DNA from: Prostheceraeus crozeri
Taxonomy: Eukaryota; Platyhelminthes; Polycladida; Euryleptidae
Length of the DNA stretch: 64,000 bases
NCBI GenBank assembly: GCA_907163375.1
Contig: CAJQUW010001631.1
Span: forward strand, 62,001-126,000
Direction: 5' to 3'
Part shown: one piece after another, positions 1 to 10,928 of the stretch
Layout: each line of letters opens with the position of its first letter
Numbering within the stretch: the first letter of the stretch is position 1
Position numbers and translations under genes: made by a program
The notes under the pieces: generated by a model
Told to the model about the DNA's origin: nothing
The model's input: only the letters and a program-made list of their open reading frames with translations
The model's database searches: none

Positions 1-14
1 AACAATCAATAGAC

Positions 15-490
15 AATTAGTAAGTAACATTCCTCAAGAATTTTAGTCAAAAGAGTCGACTAATAGTTCGATTAACTTTTGACGTAATGGCATCACTTTT
101 TCAAATAGACTATTATGTCTTCAGTGCTTTCGCTTTCCACGCTTCAATAAACTTACAACAATAGCAGCCATCGGTACATCAAATAAGATCCAATTTATTT
201 GTGATAGACAAACGCGTTGTATATGTACAATATTTAATACAAATGAAAATTTACAATGTGTTAGATGTTTAATAGTTCACTTTACTGCTCAACGGTTATC
301 AATTTACTTACAGATGGGACATAGGCCCTACAGCATGCGATCATATTATCAGCAACTAGATTTCTAGAATGATTCTAAAGGCGATTACACTCAGCTATCG
401 TAATTGATATTTTCATTAAAGATGACAAAGTGCGCTAAAAGATAAAAATTTTCACTTTGGTCCACATATAAAATTTATCCGGGCCAGGCC
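15..490. repeat. Dispersed repeat R1, copy A
   Basis: This stretch matches 6125-6455 plus about 7490-7625 in the same orientation. Shared landmarks are CACTTTTTCAAATAGAC (about 92), CATCAAATAAGATCCAAT (about 177), GCATGCGATCAT (about 334) and GTAATTGATATTTTCATTAA (about 399). The match ends near 490, where both copies run into GGCC-rich simple sequence. No coding potential or terminal inverted repeat is visible, and the left end may lie outside the window. It serves as an uninterrupted reference for copy B. Confidence 0.8.
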
Positions 491-1124
491 TGGGATTAAT
501 ATTTTGAAGTCGATGCGGGGCTGAGGGCGCACGGTCCCAGTTTCAGCTCAGGGTTAAGAATGCATGCATGCCCTGATTCCCCATTGACTCTTCCCTTAGA
601 TATGAATGGATTCGCTTAACGGAAGATATTCCCGGAACGCATCAATAACGGCATAACCGTATATGTTTTTTTGAGTGGTTTTCACAGACAGTACAATCAG
701 CAACGATATCATACAATTTACTAAATAACATATCAATTACAGACTAAAGTAGATTGCATTAGAGCAGTGGTTCCCAACCATTTATATGTCTCAGCACCAC
801 TTGAGATCTCACACGTTCGCCGCGAACAATTTAGTCTCAAAGAATGTTTTTATGTTAGGAAAGAATTAATTCTTTTTTATTTCAAATCCATGTTTCGAGA
901 AATCATTCTCTGAAGACCACGTAGATATCTGCATGAATGCTGTTTCAGGATACTGTGTCAAATATTTACGATCAAATACAAGTTGTGCATCATTTTTTAA
1001 GAAACGTAGTCCATATTCTTTGTGAATACTTTTGGCTTGCCGAAGCTGAATGTTAATTTCTATGCCATATAAGCATTTTCAAAATACGTGATTTTGGCTT
1101 GTTGAACTTCAAGCATAATCTAAA

Positions 1125-2278
1125 GGCTGCATCCCATTCAGCTGGTTCCCATTGAGATGGGTCTTTGTGTTCATTACATCATCAAAAGATGACTAAGCTA
1201 ACGATTCGAGTTCCCAACCGGCTGGTCATGCAGTCTCAACGAGCTGGGAATTTTCAAGAAACAGCATGAAATTGATTCAATCACATGCTGTCAAAATAAC
1301 TGTCAATTATATCATTACGATAATTTGATAAGTTGAAAATTGATACCTCTAAATTCTTAACATAAGAAAACAGTTTGTCAGAATACTATAATATTGACAT
1401 GTGAAAGATTTGTTGTGGAAAGACGATACGAAATTGCCAACATATTGAGAGATTTAAATTAAATTGATGTCATAGAATTACATGAAATTCTTATATATTA
1501 ACTGCTCAGTCATAGAAGCCTCATTCTAATCGGCAACATGAATTACGAATATATCGAAAGCAGAAAGGGTGCGAATCTCATTTTTTACCAAAATTACTTG
1601 TTTAAAAAAGAAAGACTTAATAAGAATGGAACCATATCGTACGCCTGTCGTCCCCAAAACCGCAACGTTCGAGGAATTGTTAAGGAGGATTCTTTCATCA
1701 TTACCTCCAAACTATCCAGTCACGAACATTTACCAGAAAATGCTGCCGTAAGCGTGATGCGGAAGAAGAAAGAAGCTGTCAATAATGCCCTCCAACAACC
1801 GACAACGTCGATGAAGCGACTATATTCTACGGCGTTTTCTTCAAAGTCCGATGACGAAGAGGACGTACTTCAACCTGCATTCAAGTCTCTCAAGTCCTCA
1901 ATGTATCGGGCACGTAGTACACGCTTACCGAATCAGCCTCAGACTCTTTCTGAGCTTATGATCGAATGTGAATGGACAAAAACACAATCTGATAATCTGG
2001 ACTTTCTTCAGATAGACGATGGGAGCGATGATCGAATTCTCTCCTTCTGTGTAAGTGTTAATACAAAAACTAAGATATAAATTAATCATGACATATTTGT
2101 TTATCTCATTCTTAACTCAGACTGCGAGAATCTACGGGGTGTCACAGCAGGGAAGAGAGCCAAAAATTCCCAGCTGAATGAGACTCTGAACAGACAACCA
2201 GCTGATTGGGAACCAGCTGAATGAGATCCATCTCAGTTGGAACCAGTTGAATGGGAACCAGCTGAATTGGAAGTCACC
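1125..2278. mobile_element. FLYWCH-bearing TIR element nested in the hAT
   Basis: Both ends share CATTCAGCTGGTTCCCATT or close variants in inverted orientation, and a second inverted block follows inward (1207-1255 against 2163-2214, with AATTCCCAGCT and TTGGGAAC in common). The flanks carry a perfect 8-bp direct repeat AATCTAAA (1117-1124 and 2279-2286), which marks it as an independent insertion into the hAT at 765-2599. The CAGCTGGTTCCC motif recurs several times near the right end, as subterminal transposase-binding repeats often do. FLYWCH fingers are known from Mutator-like transposases, so a MULE-type origin is my inference; hAT or P superfamilies also make 8-bp duplications. Confidence 0.75.
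1538..2080 (+). CDS. FLYWCH-like zinc-finger protein fragment
   Basis: The 180-codon frame starts at an ATG and is the only sizeable gene in the nested element. Residues 5-66 resemble a FLYWCH finger: an aromatic-rich N-terminal part with a YLF motif, a central NKNGTISYAC segment and a terminal HEH pair. The usual tryptophan is Y and the second cysteine appears to be N, so the zinc site would be incomplete. Residues 75-171 are basic then acidic and serine-rich without a recognised domain. A consensus splice donor GTAAGT lies at 2051, exactly after codon 171, so this may be a first exon whose transposase exons are missing. FLYWCH domains bind DNA and often sit at the N-terminus of MULE transposases. 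Confidence 0.6.
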   Translation: MNYEYIESRKGANLIFYQNYLFKKERLNKNGTISYACRPQNRNVRGIVKEDSFIITSKLSSHEHLPENAAVSVMRKKKEAVNNALQQPTTSMKRLYSTAFSSKSDDEEDVLQPAFKSLKSSMYRARSTRLPNQPQTLSELMIECEWTKTQSDNLDFLQIDDGSDDRILSFCVSVNTKTKI

Positions 2279-2607
2279 AATCTAAAATGCGTGGCTTTCT
2301 TTTGTCGATTTCGACCTGTCGATCTGTCAATATGTGTCATTGCATTGCTTGATATCTAAACAACTTCATACAAAATTTGATGCGACAAGATGAAATCTTT
2401 GCACAAGACAAATCTTAGTCTTTTGAAAATATGAAAAGTGATAAATTGCATCGAATTTTGTCATCGATCTAATTTCCTCAAGCTGACCAACACTTTTCCT
2501 TATAGATTTGGTCTGTGACATTGTTAGATCAAATTATCTTCATGATACATATAGCCTTCTTCGGACAGGTACTCGCGCACCACAGGTTGGGAACCTCTGC
2601 ATTAGAA

Positions 2608-4589
2608 CAACCGCGTACACGGAACGAAGACGGTTAGCATGAAGAGACGCCTACTGCCTTGCACAAAAGATTGACATTAAAGTCTCTTGTCAAAAGGTCG
2701 CCATTTTGTAAAAATAAATGGGAACCGAACGCTTTGCAACCCATTACTTCATCATGGCGCAACTTCAACAAGAATCGGATGGCAGGCCTTCGAGGAGACC
2801 GGACTGCGGCTTTTCAGCTGCAGGTCAACTGTTTTCCTGTAATTTATTGTTGAAAGATGTCATCATTGCAAACCTTTTCATATCAGTCTTCTATCCAAGA
2901 AAGGAACTTGAATATGTGCAATTTTCCGATAGATATAAAAAATTAAATTATCTTTAACAGGACACTTATTTGTTTCTCTTCAAATGAATTCAATTTCCAA
3001 CACAAGAAAATCGCGTGACAGGCTGAAATCTGAGAAGAAAGCCATACGTCTACTTCTAAACGTGTGAATTTTAATCCGTCTCGACACAATTTGTGATGAT
3101 TAATGCGGAAATGAAAACACTTTTCAGCAAGCTTAGATCCGTTGATAGACAGGAATATGATAGGATGATGTGAAATTGGATTACAGTCGGAATCATCAAG
3201 TCGAGAAATGTAGTTTTCTAATGCGTCTCATGCTACTATTCCTGGAAAAATTACTTTAATTCAACTCAATTCGCAAAATGTCCTTGTTTGCAGAAAAATA
3301 ATGAATAATGACAATAATAATGCAACTTACTACTTGCTTATCTGACAACACTGATGAAATCAATCGGGCGGAATATACAATATGCTCGATTTTAATCGTT
3401 CTCTTGGGTTTGAACGGGGCAGGGTGAGCGACATGCGTCGAACTGGTCGTCACTTTTTACTACCTCTTATTATTATTGTAGTATGGAGACATCAGCTTGT
3501 GCTATGACCTGAACGTATCACGTGAAACATAGTAGGACATGCCCTCACGAGTGATAGAAAATAATTCGATGAAAATCCTTTGGGACTTTGAAATCAGAAC
3601 GGACAGGAAAATTACATCAAGAGGACATGACATTGTGATTGTAGATAAGGAGAAAGAGTGGATACATAATTGACATCTCAGTACCAGAGGACAGACATAT
3701 AAGCAACACTGAAAGAGAGAAGATCGCAAAGTACAAGATCGAAGAGTAATATGGAAATGCAAAAATTGTGGAAGATCAAAGTAAAAGTCATCCCTGTAGT
3801 CGTATAGGCAGTGGCACTGAGGCCCCACACTGAGAACCTGGAAAAATATTTGGGAGAAGCACCCGGACATCATCATGTACCACAATCACGGAAGGCTGCT
3901 CATTGGGCAGTGCCTACATCTCGATCTGATTGAATCGTGGTGGAAAAACACTTTGTGAACGAATGCTTTCGGGTGACCACCATTATCATAATCATGGTTA
4001 TGGTGATCGGTGACCAACTGAAAGCTCTCGTATAAATAGTGTACTTTGCTTGTAGGCCTATCATCAAGCTAATGAGGTTTCGCCAACAATTAATTTCCAT
4101 TTGTTACAGCTTCAAGTTATATCCAGTTTTTGGTTCCAAATCAATCAAACCAAAACTTTCGGTATAGCCACAAGATGATGAAAATATGTTATCACTTTTT
4201 TGCCTTAGGCAGGCTGGGTCGGGCTTGGACCTGAACAATTCTGCGAACTCGTGGACCTGAAATATCTAGTACCTGGGCTGATTTTGACTATGTCTGACAT
4301 TAAAAATATTTTCCTCATTTGGTCATTTAAATTCTCTTAATCAAATCATTTGAAGGCTTATCAACATCATTCTTGATGAAGCTTGATGAAATAAATGCCG
4401 GGAAAAATAAGTCAAATTTCATTTTCCGATCAAATCCTGCGTATGGAGTTCCATGCCTTTATCTGAACTAAGGTATTTATTGAATGGATTAGGTAATTAT
4501 GGATTTGGTATAGTCAAACAGCACGTTGTTACTTTCGACTCCATATGCTGCAGAATAGCCCACATGTTTTTTTATTGAAATGTCAACTA
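2608..4589. other. No gene recognised
   Basis: About 2 kb between the hAT target duplication and the Tc1 element. Only short unsupported open frames occur. The 2718-2957 frame has a somewhat higher GC content but no recognisable domain. Confidence 0.6.
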
Positions 4590-4591
4590 TA

Positions 4592-6104
4592 CACTGAATC
4601 AAAAAAAAACGGAAACCCCTGTTTGTCATATATAGGAACTTTGTTTTAAGTGTAAACTTATCTAGCACTTTTGTATTTTTTGATTGTCTCTGTTTGCTTA
4701 CAATTCATAGCATTCAATTAATCATGATGACCTTTCTACAATATTTAGGTTACTAGACAACAGTCACAGAGCTGCCTGATATATTACGCAATAGTGACAT
4801 GTTGTAAGAAACAACCGTGCATGCATTGTAATGCGCGTTGATTGTTTGTGAATTGTTAGCGATTGATTAAGCGCACACCAAGCTGAGATATAGATCTATC
4901 AAATGCCGCAAATTAGTGACAGTGCTAGAAACCAAATGGTAGGGATGTGGAAGGCAGGTGCAAGCTTGCGGGTCATCGGATTGGAATTTGGAAAGGGAAA
5001 GGGGAGTGTATCAAAGATTATAAAGAAATATCGACAAACGGCTCATCGAAAGAGCAATGGCCGTCCCAGGTGTACCTCGAGACGAACTGATTCAGCTCTA
5101 GTTCGCTCAGCGCGTTTAAACAGATTCATGCCAGCCACTGTTCTTAGACAACAAGTCCCTGGCCCTGTTCCATCTGTTTACACTGTTCGACGCCGGCTGG
5201 CAGAAGCGAAACTAAGATCAAGGAGACCTAGAAAAAGGTCACGTCTCACAACATCGCATGTTTCCAATCGAATGCGATGGGACATGGCGCATAGCCACTG
5301 GCGGGAAAGACAATGGCGAAGAGTTATTTGGACGGATGAAAGTCGGTTCAAGCTCATGCGAACTGACAATAGGATACGTGTGTGGCGAGAACCCAACCAG
5401 GAGTGGTTAAAAGAGAATGTAACCGAGACCTTAACAGCTGGTGGAGGTAGCATTATGGTTTGGGCAGGATTTAATTACAGTGGGAGGACAAATCTAGTAA
5501 TTTGCAAGAATGTGACTGGAACGGTCTATAAGGACATTTTGCAGAATCACCTTTTGCCGTTTGCCCACCAATCCCTGCGAGAATCCAGGAACTGGTTGTT
5601 GATGGATGACAATGCAACGCCACATCGATGCCGTGTTGTCAAGGATTTCAAGGATGGCATGGGTATTCGAACTTTACGTTGGCCCAGTAAATCCACTGAC
5701 TTGAATCCCATTGAGAATTTATGGGATATACTGAAAACAAGAGTTGCCCGGAGGAATCCCATGAATTTGGAGGAACTGAGAGTTCTTCTAATTGAGGAAT
5801 GGGACGGACTTCCAGAATAATTGCTCCACAACTTGGCTGACAGTGAAACCAGAAGAGTTCGGGCTTTACTTTTGGCGAATGGCAGCCATACAAGGTATTA
5901 ACTTTGTTTTGTGTGCATCTTCAATCAATATTTTTTGAATGTTTTCTGGTTAATACATACTCCATCTGAACGAGCATGCTGTTTTGTATGTCACCGATTT
6001 CTGAACTTAACAAAACGATAAAATAGCAAATCCTAAACTTAAAAGATAAGGATAAAAACATTGTAATGCAAGATTGAAGGGGTTTCCGTTTTTTTGATTC
6101 AGTG
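4592..6104 (+). mobile_element. Tc1-type DNA transposon
   Basis: Terminal inverted repeats start CACTGAATCAAAAAAA and continue into CGGAAACCCCT (4592-4620 and the complement of 6076-6104), and the element is bounded by TA on both sides (4590-4591 and 6105-6106), the Tc1/mariner target. Total length is 1513 bp, normal for the group. It encodes one transposase on the plus strand. The ends are nearly identical to each other and the gene has one visible lesion, so the copy is fairly young. Confidence 0.95.
4903..5901 (+). pseudogene. Tc1-like DD34E transposase, one premature stop
   Basis: Cut-and-paste transposase acting on its own terminal repeats in the nucleus. Residues 1-50 form a helix-turn-helix of the paired type, a GRPR linker follows at 53-56, a second HTH region spans about 62-115, and the DDE catalytic core comprises D145 (in WTDESRF), D236 (in MDDNATPH) and E271 (in NPIENLWD). 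Exactly 34 residues separate the second D from E, the Tc1 signature. A TAA at 5818-5820 interrupts the frame after residue 305, but the same frame continues for 26 more codons to the typical ending GSHTRY before TAA at 5899-5901. One stop therefore removes the C-terminal helix. The start was chosen as the first ATG before the HTH. Confidence 0.92.
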
Positions 6105-6124
6105 TATATATCACGTGACGAGGA

Positions 6125-7625
6125 GATTAGCAAGTGACATTAGTACTCAATAACTTCACTTTTTCAAATAGACGGGCTACATGTCGTTGGTGTTTTCGTT
6201 TTCCTGTTTTCATAAACCTAAATACAACTTAGAATAGGCACATCAAATAATATGTGCATGAGAATAGGCTGCTATCGGCGCATCAAATAAGATCCAATAT
6301 ACTTGTGATAGACAGATGCGATACACATGTACATTTTTTGTATTTAAAAAACTTCACTATGCATTTGTGGTTTGAAAATTCACCTCTCTGCTCAATAGTA
6401 ATCAACTTACTTACAGATGGTATATAATGCACTGCAGCATGCGATCATGTAGTAGTATGACATATTGACACATCACAGCTTCAAAATTAGAAAAGGTAGT
6501 AAGTCAAAAGTAAATTTGAAAACCATGGCATAAGTTTCAACATCAATCGGAACTACGTAACATAATAATTGTTCAAAATACATGAAGTGAAGATAACGAA
6601 GGATCTGAGACACTTTTCCGTCCTGCAAAACGGAATGAACGGTACATTTGATTGAGGAAGTCTTTTTGGTAGCAACCATTTCAGGGCGTGATCTTCAATC
6701 CCCTCTATTTTTCTATACAGTTGAATGCTCATTTCTTGCCGACGTCTTTGGAGTTGATCATCCTGACAATTACACAAACGTTCATTGTCGCGAAAAATAA
6801 TTTTGTGAGCACGCTTGTCGACAGCTAGCAATTTGTGACAGTTTGCTTTATTCAATCCCACGAAAACAGGAGAAGCGTATTCCAGTAAGGATCTTATAAA
6901 TGCAGTGTACACTGAATGAAGTTCATATGAATTCAAGTACGGCCACAATTTGCGCAGTACATAAAACCGTTTATTTGCCCTTTTTACTAAGTTGTCTATA
7001 TGAATATTCCAATTGAGCTCTCTACAGAGAGTAACACGGAGAATGTCAATGGTGTCAACAGCTTTGATTGGAAGTGAGCAAGAAAAATTAATAGATCTTT
7101 TGAAGCACATTAGAGCCTTTGACTTTGACAAATTTAAAGTCAGTGCATTAAAATTACACCATTTAAATAAATTGTCAATTTCACACTGTACTGCGCGTTC
7201 CATCGAAACTTCTGTAGCATCAGTATCAACTGGAATAATTATAGTCAAATCGTCAGCATTTGTGACCACAGTGGTTGACGGCAGCAAACATTGAAAATCT
7301 CAAAAAATGCTGAAAACATGTAGGGAGCTAAAACTGTCCCTTGGGGAGCGCCAGAGCAAATTTCAATGCAATGGGAGAAACTCTGTTTCAACTTCACACA
7401 CGCATTTTGGCCTTTCAAGCAATATTCGAGTAATGAAACAATACCTCGCGGAACATCGTTGTCTAAAATTATGTAAATGTAAATGTAATCAATAATTAGC
7501 TTTTCAGAATTATTCTTGATGCAATTGCACTCAGCTAACGTAATTGATATTTTCATTAAGGATGGCTGAGTGCGCTAAACAATAAACTTTATCACCCGGC
7601 CGGGCCCACATAGAAAATTCATCCG
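6125..7625. repeat. Dispersed repeat R1, copy B, split by insertion
   Basis: 6125-6455 and about 7490-7625 together match copy A at 15-490. The junction falls after GCATGCGATCATGTAG on the left and resumes at CAATAATTAGC on the right. The roughly 1-kb interruption is the reverse-transcriptase remnant described separately. Copy B starts about 20 bp after the Tc1 element, so the Tc1 may also have landed in it, but copy A runs off the window and this cannot be tested. Confidence 0.75.
6553..7466 (-). pseudogene. Non-LTR retrotransposon reverse transcriptase remnant
   Basis: The minus strand encodes the C-terminal half of a LINE reverse transcriptase in two frames. The upstream frame contains motif B as SGAPQGTVLAPYMF. 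The downstream 244-codon frame opens with motif C as NADD in place of YADD, then LNLSKSKAL (motif D), a LNWNIHIDNLVKRANKR thumb segment, and an RRQEMSIQLYRK region ending RSFVIFTSCILNN. The frameshift lies around 7250-7290. The 5' part, including endonuclease and motif A, is absent, as usual for a 5'-truncated LINE insertion. Its thumb and C-terminal layout match the full LINE at 28.5-31.1 kb, so both are probably one clade (CR1/L2 or Jockey type, no RNase H). Confidence 0.85.
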
Positions 7626-7639
7626 GGCCGGGTTCGAGC

Positions 7640-9253
7640 TAGGTCCGGTTCGAAAAAAGTGGCCGGGTTCCGGCTCTGAATCAAAGACTGAATCTCCGGA
7701 GAATTTGTTTTAATCTCTATAAAATGTCAATTTATAAATTCGTTGGATGAGGTAAATGATTAATTCCAATATTCTCTAGTGAAGTTAAATAATTAATCAT
7801 AAAATCGCATACATCTTGTAGTTGCTTCAGGAAACAGCAACAACGACACACTGAATTAAAATTAAAATTGAAAAGTCTGAAGAAGCTGATGAAATGTGTA
7901 TTTTACGACGTCCGATGCAGTCACGATTTGTAAACAAATTAGAAGTCCTATAAGACAAATGAAGAATTGACATTTCTTTGGGGAATTCGTGTTGATAATG
8001 TCAACACTAATCTAGAAATATGTCCATGCAAATAATTATTCGTCGAGAATATTCAATGGAATTTCATTAGTGCAGTCCTGAATATTAGGCTCTAAATACA
8101 ATTTAATTATGTAAATTGCAGCTAAATCGCCATTTAGAAATGATATCTTTCCTGAATTTCTTGCTTTTGTATCTTCCAGTGCAATAAATCTATCTGTAGT
8201 TCTAATTGGTCAACAAATATCTATCTGAAATATGGAAAGACTATGAGTCACAGCAAGGGTACATGAAATTTACTGACTTGCCCGAGCAGGAGAAGGATGA
8301 TCTTCATTAGGTCTTTTTATTTTTTTGGTTTTTCTGGATCTCAACACCGCTTCTTATCAATGCTCTAACATATTGCATGAATACAAAATAATACAAAAGT
8401 ATTTTTCATTTTCGCATCCCGATCTCGTGTATCAGGGTTGGAACCGGCCTGTTCGGCAGCCGATGCCGTTAAAACCGGTCGGGGCTAGGCCGAAGTCTCT
8501 GCAGCCTTCTAGTTAAGGCTGGCATCAGATCAACTCAGACCGCTTGAAGTCATTCGATTTCTCAATTTCTATGTAGCATAGGTGCGGCTCGTCTGTCGGT
8601 ACTCTGGATAAGCAAGAGTTCCCGATATTGCGCACAAGTACTGTTTTTTATCAATTTCTATCCAATTTAATCTTGAATCAGATAAAAATGCTATTATCCG
8701 CACTTTGACAGAATATTTTGCAAGCTTATGGAAAAATTGATCAGCAATGCGTGTGATAGCTTATTTAAGACATGGAATAACTTTCGATAGATAGGTCACT
8801 AAGAATTGAATGAAACAAAGGGTCAGAAGCATAATTAGTTCGGTTAGAGGATGACCCCATCACCGATTGCTGTTTCGGTCAGAAGAGAAAACACTAAATT
8901 CTCTAAGCGCTTTCAGTGCGCACAGCGCATCATCTTCAGAGAGTGGTCTGACCTGCGGACCAAGTTACATCAACGAGTAGAGATCAAGTGCATGTACATT
9001 AGGCAGTCATCAGATGATCGAATCCAATTACTCCTATGAACGTCACTACTGCAAAATAGTGGTAAGTAGAAGTTAAAATCAGGAAATTATCTCCAAATTC
9101 ACGAAACAACCTAGAAAGAAAAAGTAAAGTTATAGAAATTCGTTCCATAGTCCTCCAAGGTCATGCTTTGTCTTGTTCCCCGACCTGAAGTGCTTGGACC
9201 ACATAGCATCTTTGATTACCCTCCTTCGCTTAAAATAGGCACATGAAGCAGGC
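7640..9253. other. No gene recognised
   Basis: The segment opens with GGCC-rich low-complexity sequence (7590-7680) and continues as AT-rich DNA with only short open frames. Confidence 0.55.
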
Positions 9254-9259
9254 CTTTAG

Positions 9260-9780
9260 CCGCGTTCACACTGGCGCGATAGCGATAAGGATGAAGTCGT
9301 GAAGATATTTCAATTTCTCACATCAACAATTTATCGTTGGGCTCGGCTGTTCACATTGCAACGATTTATCGTGGCGATAAAATCGTTCAACTACACAATT
9401 TTATTAGTTGTGCTTGTTGCAAAGGAATCATTCTACAGTCATCTTCAATGGATGAAAAACGTCTCCTGGTTTTGCTACTACTGTGAAAAAGACGAAAAAA
9501 GAGACGCAGCTATTGGACTAATCCATTATTTGCAAAAAGAGATGAGCTTGGGGAGATGAGCCGAAAAGAGTAGAAGGGCACTTTGACATGACATCTGTTT
9601 TTACTTCGATGTGTAAGGTGTGAACGCGCCTGACGAAAATCATTCTGGTTGTGATCTCAACGATAAATTTTATCGTTGAGAAAATTGGGATGATGTGAAC
9701 AGCAGCTATGTTACACATGTAGAGCGATTTGATTTCAATTTGTCTTTATAGTTATCGTTGTCGTACCAGTGTGAACGCGC
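9260..9780. mobile_element. MITE with GCGTTCACACTGG termini
   Basis: The ends are inverted copies of CGCGTTCACACTGG followed by a CGATAA-containing stretch. The flanks are CTTTAG (9254-9259) and CTGTAG (9781-9786), which could be a 6-bp or an embedded 3-bp target duplication. The interior has no transposase. It contains several CGATAA/TTATCG inverted pairs and a further internal copy of the terminal motif at about 9618-9632, so the element may be composite. Superfamily is unresolved; PIF/Harbinger-like is one possibility. Confidence 0.65.
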
Positions 9781-9786
9781 CTGTAG

Positions 9787-10920
9787 AATGCAGCAAATTG
9801 CAATCGCTCAAGTATATTTTTGCTCATGACTGAAATATTTTTCAAAACAAACTTTTTTAAATTAATTATTTTTCAAACTCAATTTGCGGCAGTTCTAGGC
9901 ATCGTATTGGATTAAGAGTGGCACCGATAAAACCGGGTTGATCTCTTATTTCATTTTGTCACATTTTTGATAAAAATTATGATGATTTGCTCTCATTGCT
10001 CAGAGTTAAAAATTGAACTAAAATCCTATTGAGATATCCTCTGATACCTTTTTGCAGAAACTCTAAAAGTAGCTGAATCGGTTTTCTCAGTTTGCGAATT
10101 CATTTTGAAACGTTGCGTGAAGCTTTGTCAGAGCTTGAAAAATACTTCATAGTAAAATAAGCTTTCTAGGTTTTTACTCCATAACTTCAACAGCCTGCAA
10201 AGTTCAGCAGATTGTTGTTTCCTATGATGTGAGCAGTGTTTCAGGGGTGTGAAAGGAATGTTTTATTGTCTTCTATTCTAAAGTAAATTGAGTTTCAAAA
10301 ATAATCATTTATACCATATTCAGTGCTTCGATTACTTAGCATCAATAATCTATTAGCCCCATTGGTTAAACGAAACATGCTAATTGAGAATGTTCCAAAG
10401 AAGAGTTTGTAAAGTACTCACAGTAGTGACATAGTCTTATTTTTAACGAAATATATTATTCGTAAACACCTGTCGGCACTGTGTTCTCCATGCAAATCAA
10501 TCACTGTATTTTGATTTTCACACGCATTTTCTTGAATATGATTTTGCCATTAGTCTATAAGCTTATAGTAATAATCAATCACTCTAAAAAATTAAACCAC
10601 CGCAAAAAATGAATAAATAATTTAAGTTAAAGGTCTCAAAATTATGTTAAAATAATCACTCTATTGCTTCAGATCATGAGAATAATATCCAACACATCAC
10701 TATTTCTTTTAAAAAAACAGAGCATATTTGATACACATTTTGAATTGAGGTTTTCTCTACACAGAATTTTTGAGGAAAAGGGAGAGAGAGATTGATAAAT
10801 ATGCAATACGTCCTTCAAGCGGATAACTACAGGACAAGTGATAAACCAGACATTTTCATATCAATCCACATTCCCTGAGCTCTCTCTCATGCATCAGGTA
10901 ATTGTAAAGTTTCATATAAA
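9787..10920. other. No gene recognised
   Basis: AT-rich DNA downstream of the lectin gene. It would contain the lectin 3' UTR, but I see no clear AATAAA on the minus strand close to the stop codon. Confidence 0.5.
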
Positions 10921-10928
10921 ATCTTAGA

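Larger units (their letters stand above)
765..2599. mobile_element. Non-autonomous hAT-type DNA transposon
   Basis: The left end begins CAGTGGTTCCCAACC and the right end, read on the other strand, begins CAGAGGTTCCCAACC (14 of 15 bases shared). This TIR style is typical of animal hAT elements. The flanks are CATTAGAG (757-764) and CATTAGAA (2600-2607), an 8-bp target duplication with one mismatch, which is the hAT size. No hAT transposase is present inside. The interior holds a second complete inverted-repeat element (1125-2278), so this copy was either non-autonomous or lost its own gene. Confidence 0.85.

Noticed and set aside
2659-2957. Two overlapping frames after the hAT as an exon
   Set aside because: No similarity to a known family and no clear splice sites.
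5547-5893. Minus-strand frames opposite the Tc1 transposase
   Set aside because: Antisense shadows of the transposase gene.
7013-7495. Plus-strand frames opposite the RT remnant at 6.5-7.5 kb
   Set aside because: Antisense shadows; the RT motifs are on the minus strand.
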